Source: Chloropicon primus
Lineage: Eukaryota > Chlorophyta > Chloropicophyceae > Chloropicales > Chloropicaceae
Length of the DNA: 64,000 nt
Direction of reading: 5' to 3'
Assembly: GCA_023205875.1 (NCBI GenBank)
Contig: CP060764.1
Span: forward strand, 372,001 to 436,000
Of the stretch, positions 30,096 to 39,000 are shown in pieces. Numbering within the stretch: the stretch's first letter is position 1; each line of letters begins with the position of its first letter. The notes beneath the pieces are model-generated. The model did not search any database and was not told where the DNA came from. It worked only from the letters and a program-made list of their open reading frames with translations. Made by a program: the position numbers and the translations under genes.

Positions 30096-30803
30096 TCAAT
30101 TGAAAGCTATCACGACAAGAATGATTAAGAGGAAAGTCAGGACGAATATGATAGTGCACTGCCCCTTCGTCCCAGACTTTTTGATCACCTTCTCGAGCTT
30201 CCTCCTTGCCGCCTTGAGCCTCGATTGGGTTTCATCCACCTCGTACTCCATCTCCTCCAGGAGGTCCGCCTGAGTCTGCAACTCCTCGCCTATCGTCAAC
30301 CCCACCTGACCCAACCGTGTCACCGCACCGCTGAGTTGGTCCAGACTCTCATCTTGCTGTCGAAGGAGCAGCTGCTGGTTGTCTTGCTGGGAAGCTATGA
30401 AATCGTCGTTCTCTTTGATTAAAGCCCCGTCGAGCTTGGAGGAAGCCGTTCCGGTGAGGCTCGCGTGAGCGGCCCGGGCAGCCTGACCCTTTGCTGCCTC
30501 CAGAGAAAGCGTGACCTTGTTGATGTTGGACCGCATGTTCCTCGCCCACTCTTTTCTACTTTCTATCTCCTCCCTCGCGAGCTTGAACCTTCCTGGCTCC
30601 TTTTCTGCCATCGAGACCGCCCGGTCCATCTCATCTACCTGCCATGATAAACTCTCGCACGAAGACTCTAGCTCCCGGCCGAGCATAACTCGCTCAGCAT
30701 TCCCTTCCGGTAGTCGGTCCCATTTGCTGTACGACCTCTCTATCTGTGAGTACAAGCTCTCTATCTCGTCCCTGACGATGAAAAACGGGTCTCTGGACGA
30801 CAT
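30096..30803 (-). CDS. Syntaxin-6/SYP61-type Qc-SNARE
   Basis: 235 residues, intronless. An N-terminal syntaxin-6 three-helix domain starts at RDPFFIVRDEIESLYSQIER, whose DPF start is characteristic. A Qc-SNARE helix follows (about 150-205: QQDESLDQLSGAVTRLGQVG continuing to a central Gln region EELQTQADLLEEM), and a C-terminal tail anchor IIFVLTFLLIILVVIAF. It mediates vesicle fusion at the trans-Golgi network and endosomes. Convergent with the DHHC gene, 127 bp between stops. Confidence 0.94.
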   Translation of the reverse strand: MSSRDPFFIVRDEIESLYSQIERSYSKWDRLPEGNAERVMLGRELESSCESLSWQVDEMDRAVSMAEKEPGRFKLAREEIESRKEWARNMRSNINKVTLSLEAAKGQAARAAHASLTGTASSKLDGALIKENDDFIASQQDNQQLLLRQQDESLDQLSGAVTRLGQVGLTIGEELQTQADLLEEMEYEVDETQSRLKAARRKLEKVIKKSGTKGQCTIIFVLTFLLIILVVIAFN

Positions 30804-31179
30804 GGTGCTGCCTTGACCACCTTGCTTCCGCCTTTGGCCACCGGCACGCTCTTCCTGGACCCAAGCCGCTTCACTTCACAGCCCCTTTGGTCTCTGCACT
30901 TAGGGTCAGGAGGAAACTGATGAAGACAACCGTCTCGAGCTCGAGCTCAAAAGTCTGGAGAGAGGGAGTGTGTGTGTGTGAGGGAGGGAGGGAGGGAGGG
31001 AGGATAGGATGATGGTGGGCGTGCGGAGAGGTTGAGCTGGTGATGATCTACAGTCATTTTGTCACTTCGTGCGCTCCCTAGGTCAGGTCTCTGCGACAAG
31101 AATTGCTCAGGGTCGGGGCAGGAGACGAAAAATGGGTGGAATTATTACATGTCGAGTCAGTGCTGCACAACATCCATCT
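30804..31179. other. Intergenic region, nothing recognised
   Basis: Upstream of the SNARE gene and downstream of the Sfi1-like gene, both on the minus strand. It has a short (GT)n and (GGGA)n run near 30968-31000. No gene seen. Confidence 0.4.
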
Positions 31180-33552
31180 TCAGGACGTTTCAACCAGCCT
31201 CGGCGGCCTGCGGCCTTTGCTCTTCTTCATGATAAACTCCCGGAGACTGTTGCTGTCCTTCTTTTCACTGTCTGACAGCACAGAGAATTTGCTCAGGGCT
31301 GTTTTTGTGCTTTCCACCAGCTCCCTGTGGTCCCTCTCGCTGCTGATGCCGACGCTTCCCTTGTGGATTGGGCCGCCGTAGGCGAGCAGACTCACGTCCG
31401 GCGCGGGGCCACGCCCGTACCACCTGCTTCCGCTGCCCAAACCTGGCATCTCCTTCTCCATTCGATTTACGGCAGACCTCCTGGCTTTCTGTCTCCAGGC
31501 CCTCGCGATCGGCTCCACTAGCTCCATGCTTCTCCGTGTCGCTTCCGCGTTGACCACCGCAAGAGCTTGCATGCGTGATCTGTGCCGCCGGAGACCTGTC
31601 TCCATGAGTTTTTGGATCCCTCTCGAGGCGCTTGTCTTCCAAAACTTTTTGATGGCGATCTTCTCGTCCTCCTTCATGATCTTGCCGTCTGCGATCCACC
31701 GGACCCACCGGTGGAAACCAGCCTTCAAAACGTGCGCCAGGTGGTCCTTCTCCGCCTTGTACAGGGCTAGCCTCTTCTCCTTCCTGCGTTGGACGTTCAG
31801 CCCGAACCCAAGGATGCCGGACCTTGTGAGATTTCGTGCCCTCAGAGCGTCTGCTTGTGCGATCGCCGCCTTCTTCTGCCTGCGGCGGCAGACGTAGGGA
31901 ATCCAAGCTTTGCGAATGCAGCTCCGGAGAACCCCTTGCTGGTGCTTCAAAATCGCCAAGGACAGGGTCAATTTCTTGGCGCCCTTCAGGTAAGCGTACT
32001 TCTGCCAGGATCGAAGGACCCTGGACACGAACTTGCCGAAGACTAACTTCTCCAGGGCCCTGCCCCTCCTCACGTCCTCCAGCTCCTTGACTTTCCTGCG
32101 CTCGTACGCAAGGAGCCAGACGCGAAAAGCCCTTGTGCAGCAATTGGAGCTCAGCATCTCCCTCGCTTTCCTCTCCAGAGCCTTTAGGGAGTTCAGAGAT
32201 ACCCACGAACGGAACGCCAGGGAAGCAAGGAAAGTTTTGGAGAACTTCTCAGACCTCTGCTTCAGGTCTTTCTTCCTCTGGCGCATGGGCAAGAACACGT
32301 CGTGCCAAGCAGAAAAGGCTTTCGTCAAAGCCTGCTTCTCGAGGGCAGTGTAGACCTCGAGCACTCGCTCCACATTTGCTTTCATCGCTTCCTTGTGGAT
32401 CTGCAGAACTTGCAAGCACTTCAACAGCCTCGAGACGTAAAGCCTCGACACGACGATCCTCCTCCTTCTCTCCAAGTCACTCGCTCTGAAGGCAAGCCGG
32501 TGCCACTCGGCGACAATCTTGTGCATGTTGGACCGAGTCTTGTGGGCCTCCTTCATCTCAACCCACGCGACGACCTCGCAGAACTTTCTCCATTCCCTCA
32601 GGCACGCCCTGGACGCCGCCCTCACGTAATGCGTGGTGGCCAGGCGCTTCTGAACCTCCCAGTCCTTGGCCGCGAGCCAGGAGGCCCTCCAAGCTTCGAA
32701 GGCCGCGCGGCGGCGTCTTTCCCTCCACGCCTGAGCGAGGTCTGCGAACCTCTTCCTCCTCTCGCTTCTGACTCTGCACAAGTGCCTCCACGCCAGCAAC
32801 GCAAGCCGCTTCTGCAGCCGCTCCGTGTCCGACTGGGCCCTCTCCTTGGTTTTCCTGTTCCACAGCTGCAAGGTCGACTTGCACAGCAGGTCGTTCCTTT
32901 CCTTGCACTTCTTCTTGATGGCGACGCTCTCGCTGGCCACGCCCCTCCACTGGTCCAGGACCTTCCTGTGGCGCCTCCGCCTGAAGCCCGAGACCAGCTC
33001 CTCCTGCTCCCTTGAGGAGTCTTGAGCCCTCTCCGCCCACGCGTTCAAGGCCACCACAAGTTGCCACTTCCTCCGCTCGCCCACCCGCCTCTTCCACTGC
33101 GTCAGCGACGCCCGCAGGTATATCACGGCCCTCCTGGCCAGGACGCACATGTACAGGTGCCTGGCTGACCTCCCCCTCGTTGCTGCCTCCCTCCAAGCGT
33201 CGAAGCTCTTCGAGACATATTTGCCGTACGAGACGCTCGCGTGGTGCACCAGCGCCAGCCTATGGAGCGTCCTCCCCTCCGTCCTGCTCCTCGCGAAACC
33301 CTTCAGCGCCCTCCCCTTCAGCGTCGCCTCGTACCTCCTCTCTGCCCTCCTCCCCGCAGCGAAGGACGTCCAGTGCTCCACCACTATTTTGGCCACCTTG
33401 TCCTGATACAAGCGAAAGGACTCCCTCGCGAAGGACTCCATATCGAAACTCGAAGAAACGGAAGAAGAGTAGTCTCCAGAGCCAGACGTACAAACAAGGT
33501 GCCTCTCCCCTCCATGGGAACGGGACCCCCCTTCCACCATCACGCCCACCAT
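31180..33552 (-). CDS. Sfi1-like centrin-binding repeat protein
   Basis: 790 residues from the ATG at 33552 (a later ATG at 33441 is also possible). From about residue 45 to 700 it consists of some fifteen irregular helical repeats centred on a Trp with basic flanks, e.g. SFDAWREAATRGR, VLDQWRGVASES, ALLAWRHLCRVRSERR, AFSAWHDVFLPMRQR, VLRSWQKYAYLKGAKK. That aromatic-plus-basic pattern is the Sfi1 spindle-body repeat, which binds one centrin per repeat and builds a rod at spindle pole bodies or basal bodies. The C-terminal ~90 residues are non-repetitive. Assignment is by repeat pattern, as Sfi1 proteins conserve little else. Confidence 0.8.
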   Translation of the reverse strand: MVGVMVEGGSRSHGGERHLVCTSGSGDYSSSVSSSFDMESFARESFRLYQDKVAKIVVEHWTSFAAGRRAERRYEATLKGRALKGFARSRTEGRTLHRLALVHHASVSYGKYVSKSFDAWREAATRGRSARHLYMCVLARRAVIYLRASLTQWKRRVGERRKWQLVVALNAWAERAQDSSREQEELVSGFRRRRHRKVLDQWRGVASESVAIKKKCKERNDLLCKSTLQLWNRKTKERAQSDTERLQKRLALLAWRHLCRVRSERRKRFADLAQAWRERRRRAAFEAWRASWLAAKDWEVQKRLATTHYVRAASRACLREWRKFCEVVAWVEMKEAHKTRSNMHKIVAEWHRLAFRASDLERRRRIVVSRLYVSRLLKCLQVLQIHKEAMKANVERVLEVYTALEKQALTKAFSAWHDVFLPMRQRKKDLKQRSEKFSKTFLASLAFRSWVSLNSLKALERKAREMLSSNCCTRAFRVWLLAYERRKVKELEDVRRGRALEKLVFGKFVSRVLRSWQKYAYLKGAKKLTLSLAILKHQQGVLRSCIRKAWIPYVCRRRQKKAAIAQADALRARNLTRSGILGFGLNVQRRKEKRLALYKAEKDHLAHVLKAGFHRWVRWIADGKIMKEDEKIAIKKFWKTSASRGIQKLMETGLRRHRSRMQALAVVNAEATRRSMELVEPIARAWRQKARRSAVNRMEKEMPGLGSGSRWYGRGPAPDVSLLAYGGPIHKGSVGISSERDHRELVESTKTALSKFSVLSDSEKKDSNSLREFIMKKSKGRRPPRLVETS

Positions 33553-34080
33553 CCCAAAGACCTCCACCTTTGCCTCCACTCTCCTTGCCTCTCTGTCTGT
33601 CAAAATCGTATTCCTCTAAGTTCGAGCGCCCTCGAGAATTCTATGATAGACGTTAACCTTATCCAGAACCTCATCAAAACCCTGCAGAGGAGAAAGGAGG
33701 AGACTGAGGAGGAGCAAGCACTGAGGAGGAGCAAGCACTGAGAAGGTGGATCCGCACCCGCACCTCGCATTGTGTCACCCTCTCGCTTGACGCCATCACA
33801 AACATCGCATCGGTTGGTTTTTGGGTTTGGTTTTGGATTGGATTGGATTGGATTGGATTGGTTTTAGAGAGGAACAAGTGGAGGAGGAGCAAGCACTGAG
33901 GAGGAGCAAGCACTGAGGAGGAGCAAGCACTGAGGAGGAGCAAGCACTGAGGAGGACAAGCACTGAGGAGGTGGATCCGCACCCGCACCTCGCATTGTGT
34001 CACCCTCTTGCTTGACGCCATCACAAACATCACATCGGTTGGTTTTTGGTTTTGGATTGGATTGGTTTTAGAGAGGGGGT
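33553..34080. repeat. Nested direct repeats upstream of the ABCG gene
   Basis: Two long direct copies (about 33706-33870 and 33880-34075) share a run of GAGGAGCAAGCACT units, then GGTGGATCCGCACCCGCACC, GCATTGTGTCACCCTC, TTGACGCCATCACAAACATC and GGTTGGTTTTTGG, then GGATT pentamers and a closing GGTTTTAGAGAGG. Inside, a 17-bp unit around GAGGAGGAGCAAGCACT is repeated about twice in copy 1 and four to five times in copy 2. The array ends directly at the ABCG start codon, so it must be 5' UTR or promoter. No protein frame is supported. Confidence 0.85.
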
Positions 34081-36012
34081 ATGGGGGTGCTGCTTCAGAT
34101 GGGGCTGAGCGCCGTGGTGGCGAGCCTTCCGGCGACGAAGGGTGTTGCCATCGGGCTCGCGGGCATCGCCGCGTCGCTGGAAGGAGCCAAGCGGTTGTCG
34201 AGACGACGCAGGGGGAGGAAGACCAGGTCGGGGGAAGAAGGGGTGATCCTGGAAAAGTGCTCGAGCGTCAAGTGGGCTGGAGTGACCTGCGAGTACCGCG
34301 AGAAGGGCGGAAGCGAGCGGACCATCCTGAAAGATGCCGTGGGAATCGCGGAGCCGGGTCGAATGATGGCCATCATGGGCCCGAGCGGCTCGGGAAAGAC
34401 GACCCTGCTGAGCGCTCTGGCGGGCCAGATGCCCAAGAGCAAGAAGGTCACGCTGAGCGGGGCCATCGCTTGCGAGGGCGGCCGAGTGGCGTTCGTGCCG
34501 CAGGAGGACGTCTTCTACTCGCAGCTCACCGTTGAGGAGACCCTGAGGATGGCCGCGTCCTTCAAGCTCGCGGAGGGAACCACCGAGGAGCAGAGGGAGA
34601 GGAGAGTCCAGGAAGTCATGAAGGCTCTGTCTCTGACCCAGTGCGCAGGCACGCTGGTGGGGGACAGCAAGACGAGAGGGATTTCCGGGGGGGAGAAGAA
34701 GAGGCTTAGCATCGGCCTGGAGCTTCTGAGGCAGTCAGAAGTGCCCATACTGTGCGACGAGCCGACGACGGGGCTGGATTCCTTCCAGGCAGAGAAAGTT
34801 ATGCGCGTCCTTCGCCAGCTTGCGAACTCCGGTCGGACGGTAATAATCACGATTCACCAGCCCAAGTCCTCCATCTTTGGACTGTTCGACGACGTCGTGC
34901 TAATCTCCCAGGGTCTGACTGTCTTCAGCGGCGCGATCGCGGATGCCAAGACGTTCTTCGTGGAGCGATCGGGTATTCCGCTGCCTGAGCAAACGAACCT
35001 CTCTGAGTTCTTCCTCGACGTAATCTCGATAGACTTCGACAACGAGGCAGAGACCAGAGGGAACCTGATGAAGCTCGTTAGAAACTTTCGAGACGACGCG
35101 GCCCAGGTCGCCAGAGTTGTGGGGAAGGGCCCCAGTGGAAGACGGAGGGCCCAGGCGTGCCACAAAAATTTTTGGCACAGCGTGAAGCTGCTTTACCTGA
35201 GGAGTTTCCGCCAAGTGGCGAGGGACAGGGCGACGAACATCTTGAGGCTGACCACGAATCTGAACTCTGCTATCGTTTTCGGCTCGATTTACTGGAGGAT
35301 GAAACGAACGCAATCCACCATACAAGACCGCCAAGGCTTACTGCAGGTCGTCGCCATCAACACGGCCATGAGCTCCATCACCAAAACCCTCACGGCATTT
35401 TCGAGAGAGAAGGTCGTCGTGGACAGGGAGCGGACAAAGGGCGACTATCAGATTGGAGCGTACCTGGTGGCCAAACTCGCCGCGGAGCTCCCAGTCAGCG
35501 CAGTGTTTCCGATTGTCTTTGGAGCTTTGGTTTACCCGATGTGTGGTTTAAACAAGGAGGTCGCAAAGTTCGGCAAATTCTTGTCGTTGCTGACTTTCGA
35601 GTCATTCACCAGCTCGGCCATTGGGTTGAGCGTCGGCAGCATCGTGAATTCCCCGGAGGCGGCCAACGCGTTGGGACCAGCAGTGATGGTCCTTTTCATC
35701 GTGTTTGGAGGTTACTATTGCAGGGAGGAGAACGTTCCTATTGCCTTCCGATGGATCCCCAAAGTCAGCTTGATCCGGCACGCCTTTGAAGGGCTCACAA
35801 AGAATGAGTTCAGCGGCTTGAAGTTTGAGACCAAACAGCCAACGGATGTCGCAACCGGGGAAGCAGCCCTGACGAGACTGGGCTTTGGAGAATCCTCTGT
35901 TAGCAAGTCCCTCGTTGGACTCGGACGGATCATGCTGTTCAATTACATGTTCACATATGGAATGCTGAAGGAGAGGAAGCCCGAGTTCCAGCAACCAGTG
36001 GCGTCGTCGTAA
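34081..36012 (+). CDS. ABCG-family half-transporter
   Basis: 643 residues, intronless, in the reverse NBD-TMD order typical of ABCG. Nucleotide-binding domain: Walker A GPSGSGKTTLL (about residue 100), Q-loop VPQED, signature ISGGEKKRLSIG, Walker B VPILCDEPTTGLDS and H-loop ITIHQPKSS. The membrane domain (about 360-640) has hydrophobic segments such as VSAVFPIVFGALVYPMCG, SSAIGLSVGS and ALGPAVMVLFIVFGGYY, the last two in regions where ABCG proteins keep a conserved NPA-like segment and Cys loop. It functions as a dimer exporting lipids, sterols or hormones across the plasma membrane; the substrate is unknown. Convergent with the K+ channel gene, 55 bp apart. Confidence 0.95.
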   Translation: MGVLLQMGLSAVVASLPATKGVAIGLAGIAASLEGAKRLSRRRRGRKTRSGEEGVILEKCSSVKWAGVTCEYREKGGSERTILKDAVGIAEPGRMMAIMGPSGSGKTTLLSALAGQMPKSKKVTLSGAIACEGGRVAFVPQEDVFYSQLTVEETLRMAASFKLAEGTTEEQRERRVQEVMKALSLTQCAGTLVGDSKTRGISGGEKKRLSIGLELLRQSEVPILCDEPTTGLDSFQAEKVMRVLRQLANSGRTVIITIHQPKSSIFGLFDDVVLISQGLTVFSGAIADAKTFFVERSGIPLPEQTNLSEFFLDVISIDFDNEAETRGNLMKLVRNFRDDAAQVARVVGKGPSGRRRAQACHKNFWHSVKLLYLRSFRQVARDRATNILRLTTNLNSAIVFGSIYWRMKRTQSTIQDRQGLLQVVAINTAMSSITKTLTAFSREKVVVDRERTKGDYQIGAYLVAKLAAELPVSAVFPIVFGALVYPMCGLNKEVAKFGKFLSLLTFESFTSSAIGLSVGSIVNSPEAANALGPAVMVLFIVFGGYYCREENVPIAFRWIPKVSLIRHAFEGLTKNEFSGLKFETKQPTDVATGEAALTRLGFGESSVSKSLVGLGRIMLFNYMFTYGMLKERKPEFQQPVASS

Positions 36013-36067
36013 GAAGAACTCAAAATTTTTGATTATTGTATTGTATGCATATATATATAAATGTTTT

Positions 36068-39000
36068 TCAAAGACACAGAGTGGTTTGGGCCTTCCTTGA
36101 GGAGTACGATCTTTGACTGTACAAAGACGAGCTGGATGGACTTCTCATCACGTCTTGCAGCTCATCAAACTTCGCGAAGTCTATGGTGGAACGCCCGTCC
36201 CTGAGCACCATCATATCGGCGAACCTCTTTGAGAGCTCGAGCTGGGAGGCGCTGTTATATGAGCACTTTGCACAAACCTCAGCCTGGTAGACGGGGTCGA
36301 GGGCCGTCACGATGACCTGGAAAGCCATGACGTTGTCTGGATTTTTCATGTCTTCGGGGCTCAGGCTGAACAAAGGAGACTCCTCGTCGATCCTGTGAGT
36401 AATGTTGTAGAATCCGCTGATCGTTCCAGGCAACGCCACGGGCAGCTCGACGATTTTGACAAAGTCCTCGCCCTCGGAAGTCTCCTGCTCCTTCAGCACA
36501 AACAATCGCAGCGACGGATTGTAAAGGGTGTGGCAGCGGAGGTTACCAACGCGAAGGCAGAGGTGCCGGACCCCATCTCGCGTGAACAGGCAGATCTTGT
36601 CCGAGAAAACCACATCTGCTTTCGGAGACTGGAACTTGGCCAGCACCGCAGCGAAGACGAAGACGTTGATCAGGATGCCCGACAACTGCGAGAGCGTCGC
36701 AATCAAGTACCCAACGTTCGATGTGGGGAAGACCGTTCCATACCCCATAGAGATGACATTGGCTGCGGCAAACCTGAAAGCCATGATGACCTGCGGCGGA
36801 GGATCCCCGTTGTAGAAGATCTCCGCCTCCTCGGTGTCATTGTCGAAACGCAGGGGGATGCTGATCAGGGCGACCACGACGATTGGAAGACCGTACATGA
36901 TCATTGCCAAAAGGCAGCAGAACCACCAAGACTTCTCCAGAATGAGAAAGTACAGGGTCGAGGGCGTAAACCTCAGCAGTCTTGAAGACGTGGTTGCCGG
37001 CCTTGAAGTTGAAATCGAGCCCGCCCTTTTAATCAGCCCCCGAACCTTTTCTTTCTTCCCTCTCTGGGATTGGAGCGCGGAAAGGATTGGAGGAATGCCT
37101 TTCGCTATTTCCCAGTTTGATCCCTTGGCCAATCCATCGTCATCGACGCTTGACCCGCATGGAAGTTCCGCGCCATTCTGGTGGTTACGAGAGCTCTTCT
37201 CTCTCGCCTTGGCCAGAGCCTCTTGAATGACCGGCAAAAGCTCCGGGGACAAACCATAAATTTTCTGGCAGACCGTCCGCAGGATGTACACGTCCAGGTT
37301 GCCGCCTGGTGTGACCTCTCTGCCCAGCCCGAACACGGCTTCCCAGGACCCCCTCCCGGAGAACCTTTCGAGGTACGCAAACGTCAGAGGCGCGATCTCA
37401 GCGAAGGGTGACCCCAACTTTGCAAGGCCGCTCTCCGTCAGGTTGTAGACTGTCCACAGTTTCGAGACGAGGCGGCAATCCAACAGACCCGGTTCGTCGC
37501 CGCACAAGTAATCGCTCAGCGACAGGGCCTCCTCCCAACGACCAAGACCCTCCCTCACAATCCCTTGCAAGGCAGCCACCCCTTTGCTGACATCACCCTC
37601 GTCCGGATCAACGCCGTGCTTTTGCAGGAGGAAGGAGCGCATCCCGTTCGGCTTGGCAGGAGCCATGAGCAAGGCGAATGCCGCCATCTGCACGTCCAAC
37701 CCGTCTTTGCTCGCGCCTGCCATGGTTGGCGGCCTCGCACTTGCCAGGGAGCCCACGAGGGCTGACTTGACGACGAGCGTGTCGATTATGCTGTCGGTGC
37801 CGTCCAGCCACTCCTGGGACTGTGCCAGCCTGAGGCCCGGGGTCTCCATCTTTGCATTCACCTTTTTGTGCCACTCGGGCTTGTCCGCCAGGTCTGCACG
37901 GTAGCACCGGTACGCCTCGCCCGCTTCGGACAGGAGCAGGGCCACCGAAGCCGAGAAGGAGCACTCGGGCAGCATCGCAGATCGAGGGAACTCGGGTCCG
38001 TCCAGGACCGCGTCGCCGTAGCTCGCCCTGCCGCACCCCACAAGAAGCTCAATCTCCTCGCTCCTCGTGGGCGGCGCCTCGCTGTTGCACATCTCCGGCA
38101 GAGCGGGACGACTCATGGCGCGGACCACGTCTTCGTCTTCACCACGCCTGCTCCTGGCCAGAGCCTCTTGAATGACCGGCAAAAGCTCCGGGGACAAACC
38201 ATAAATTTTCTGGCAGACCGTCCGCAGGATGTACACGTCCAGGTTGCCGCCTGGTGTGACCTCTCTGCCCAGCCCGAACACGGCTTCCCAGGACCCCCTC
38301 CCGGAGAACCTTTCGAGGTACGCAAACGTCAGAGGCGCGATCTCAGCGAAGGGTGACCCCAACTTTGCAAGGCCGCTCTCCGTCAGGTTGTAGACTGTCC
38401 ACAGTTTCGAGACGAGGCGGCAATCCAACAGACCCGGTTCGTCGCCGCACAAGTAATCGCTCAGCGACAGGGCCTCCTCCCAACGACCAAGACCCTCCCT
38501 CACAATCCCTTGCAAGGCAGCCACCCCTTTGCTGACATCACCCTCGTCCGGATCAACGCCGTGCTTTTGCAGGAGGAAGGAGCGCATCCCGTTCGGCTTG
38601 GCAGGAGCCATGAGCAAGGCGAATGCCGCCATCTGCACGTCCAACCCGTCTTTGCTCGCGCCTGCCATGGTTGGCGGCCTCGCACTTGCCAGGGAGCCCA
38701 CGAGGGCTGACTTGACGACGAGCGTGTCGATTATGTTGTCGGTGCCGTCCAGCCACTCCTGGGACTGTGCCAGCCTGAGGCCCGGGGTCTCCATCTTTGC
38801 ATTCACCTTTTTGTGCCACTCGGGCTTGTCCGCCAGGTCTGCACGGTAGCACCGGTACGCCTCGCCCGCTTCGGACAGGAGCAGGGCCACCGAAGCCGAG
38901 AAGGAGCACTCGGGCAGCATCGCAGATCGAGGGAACTCGGGTCCGTCCAGGACCGCGTCGCCGTAGCTCGCCCTGCCGCACCCCACGAGAAGCTCAATCT

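Noticed and set aside
33690-34080. 17-bp repeats considered as CRISPR-like
   Set aside because: Repeats are contiguous without unique spacers, and the genome is eukaryotic; a minisatellite explains them.
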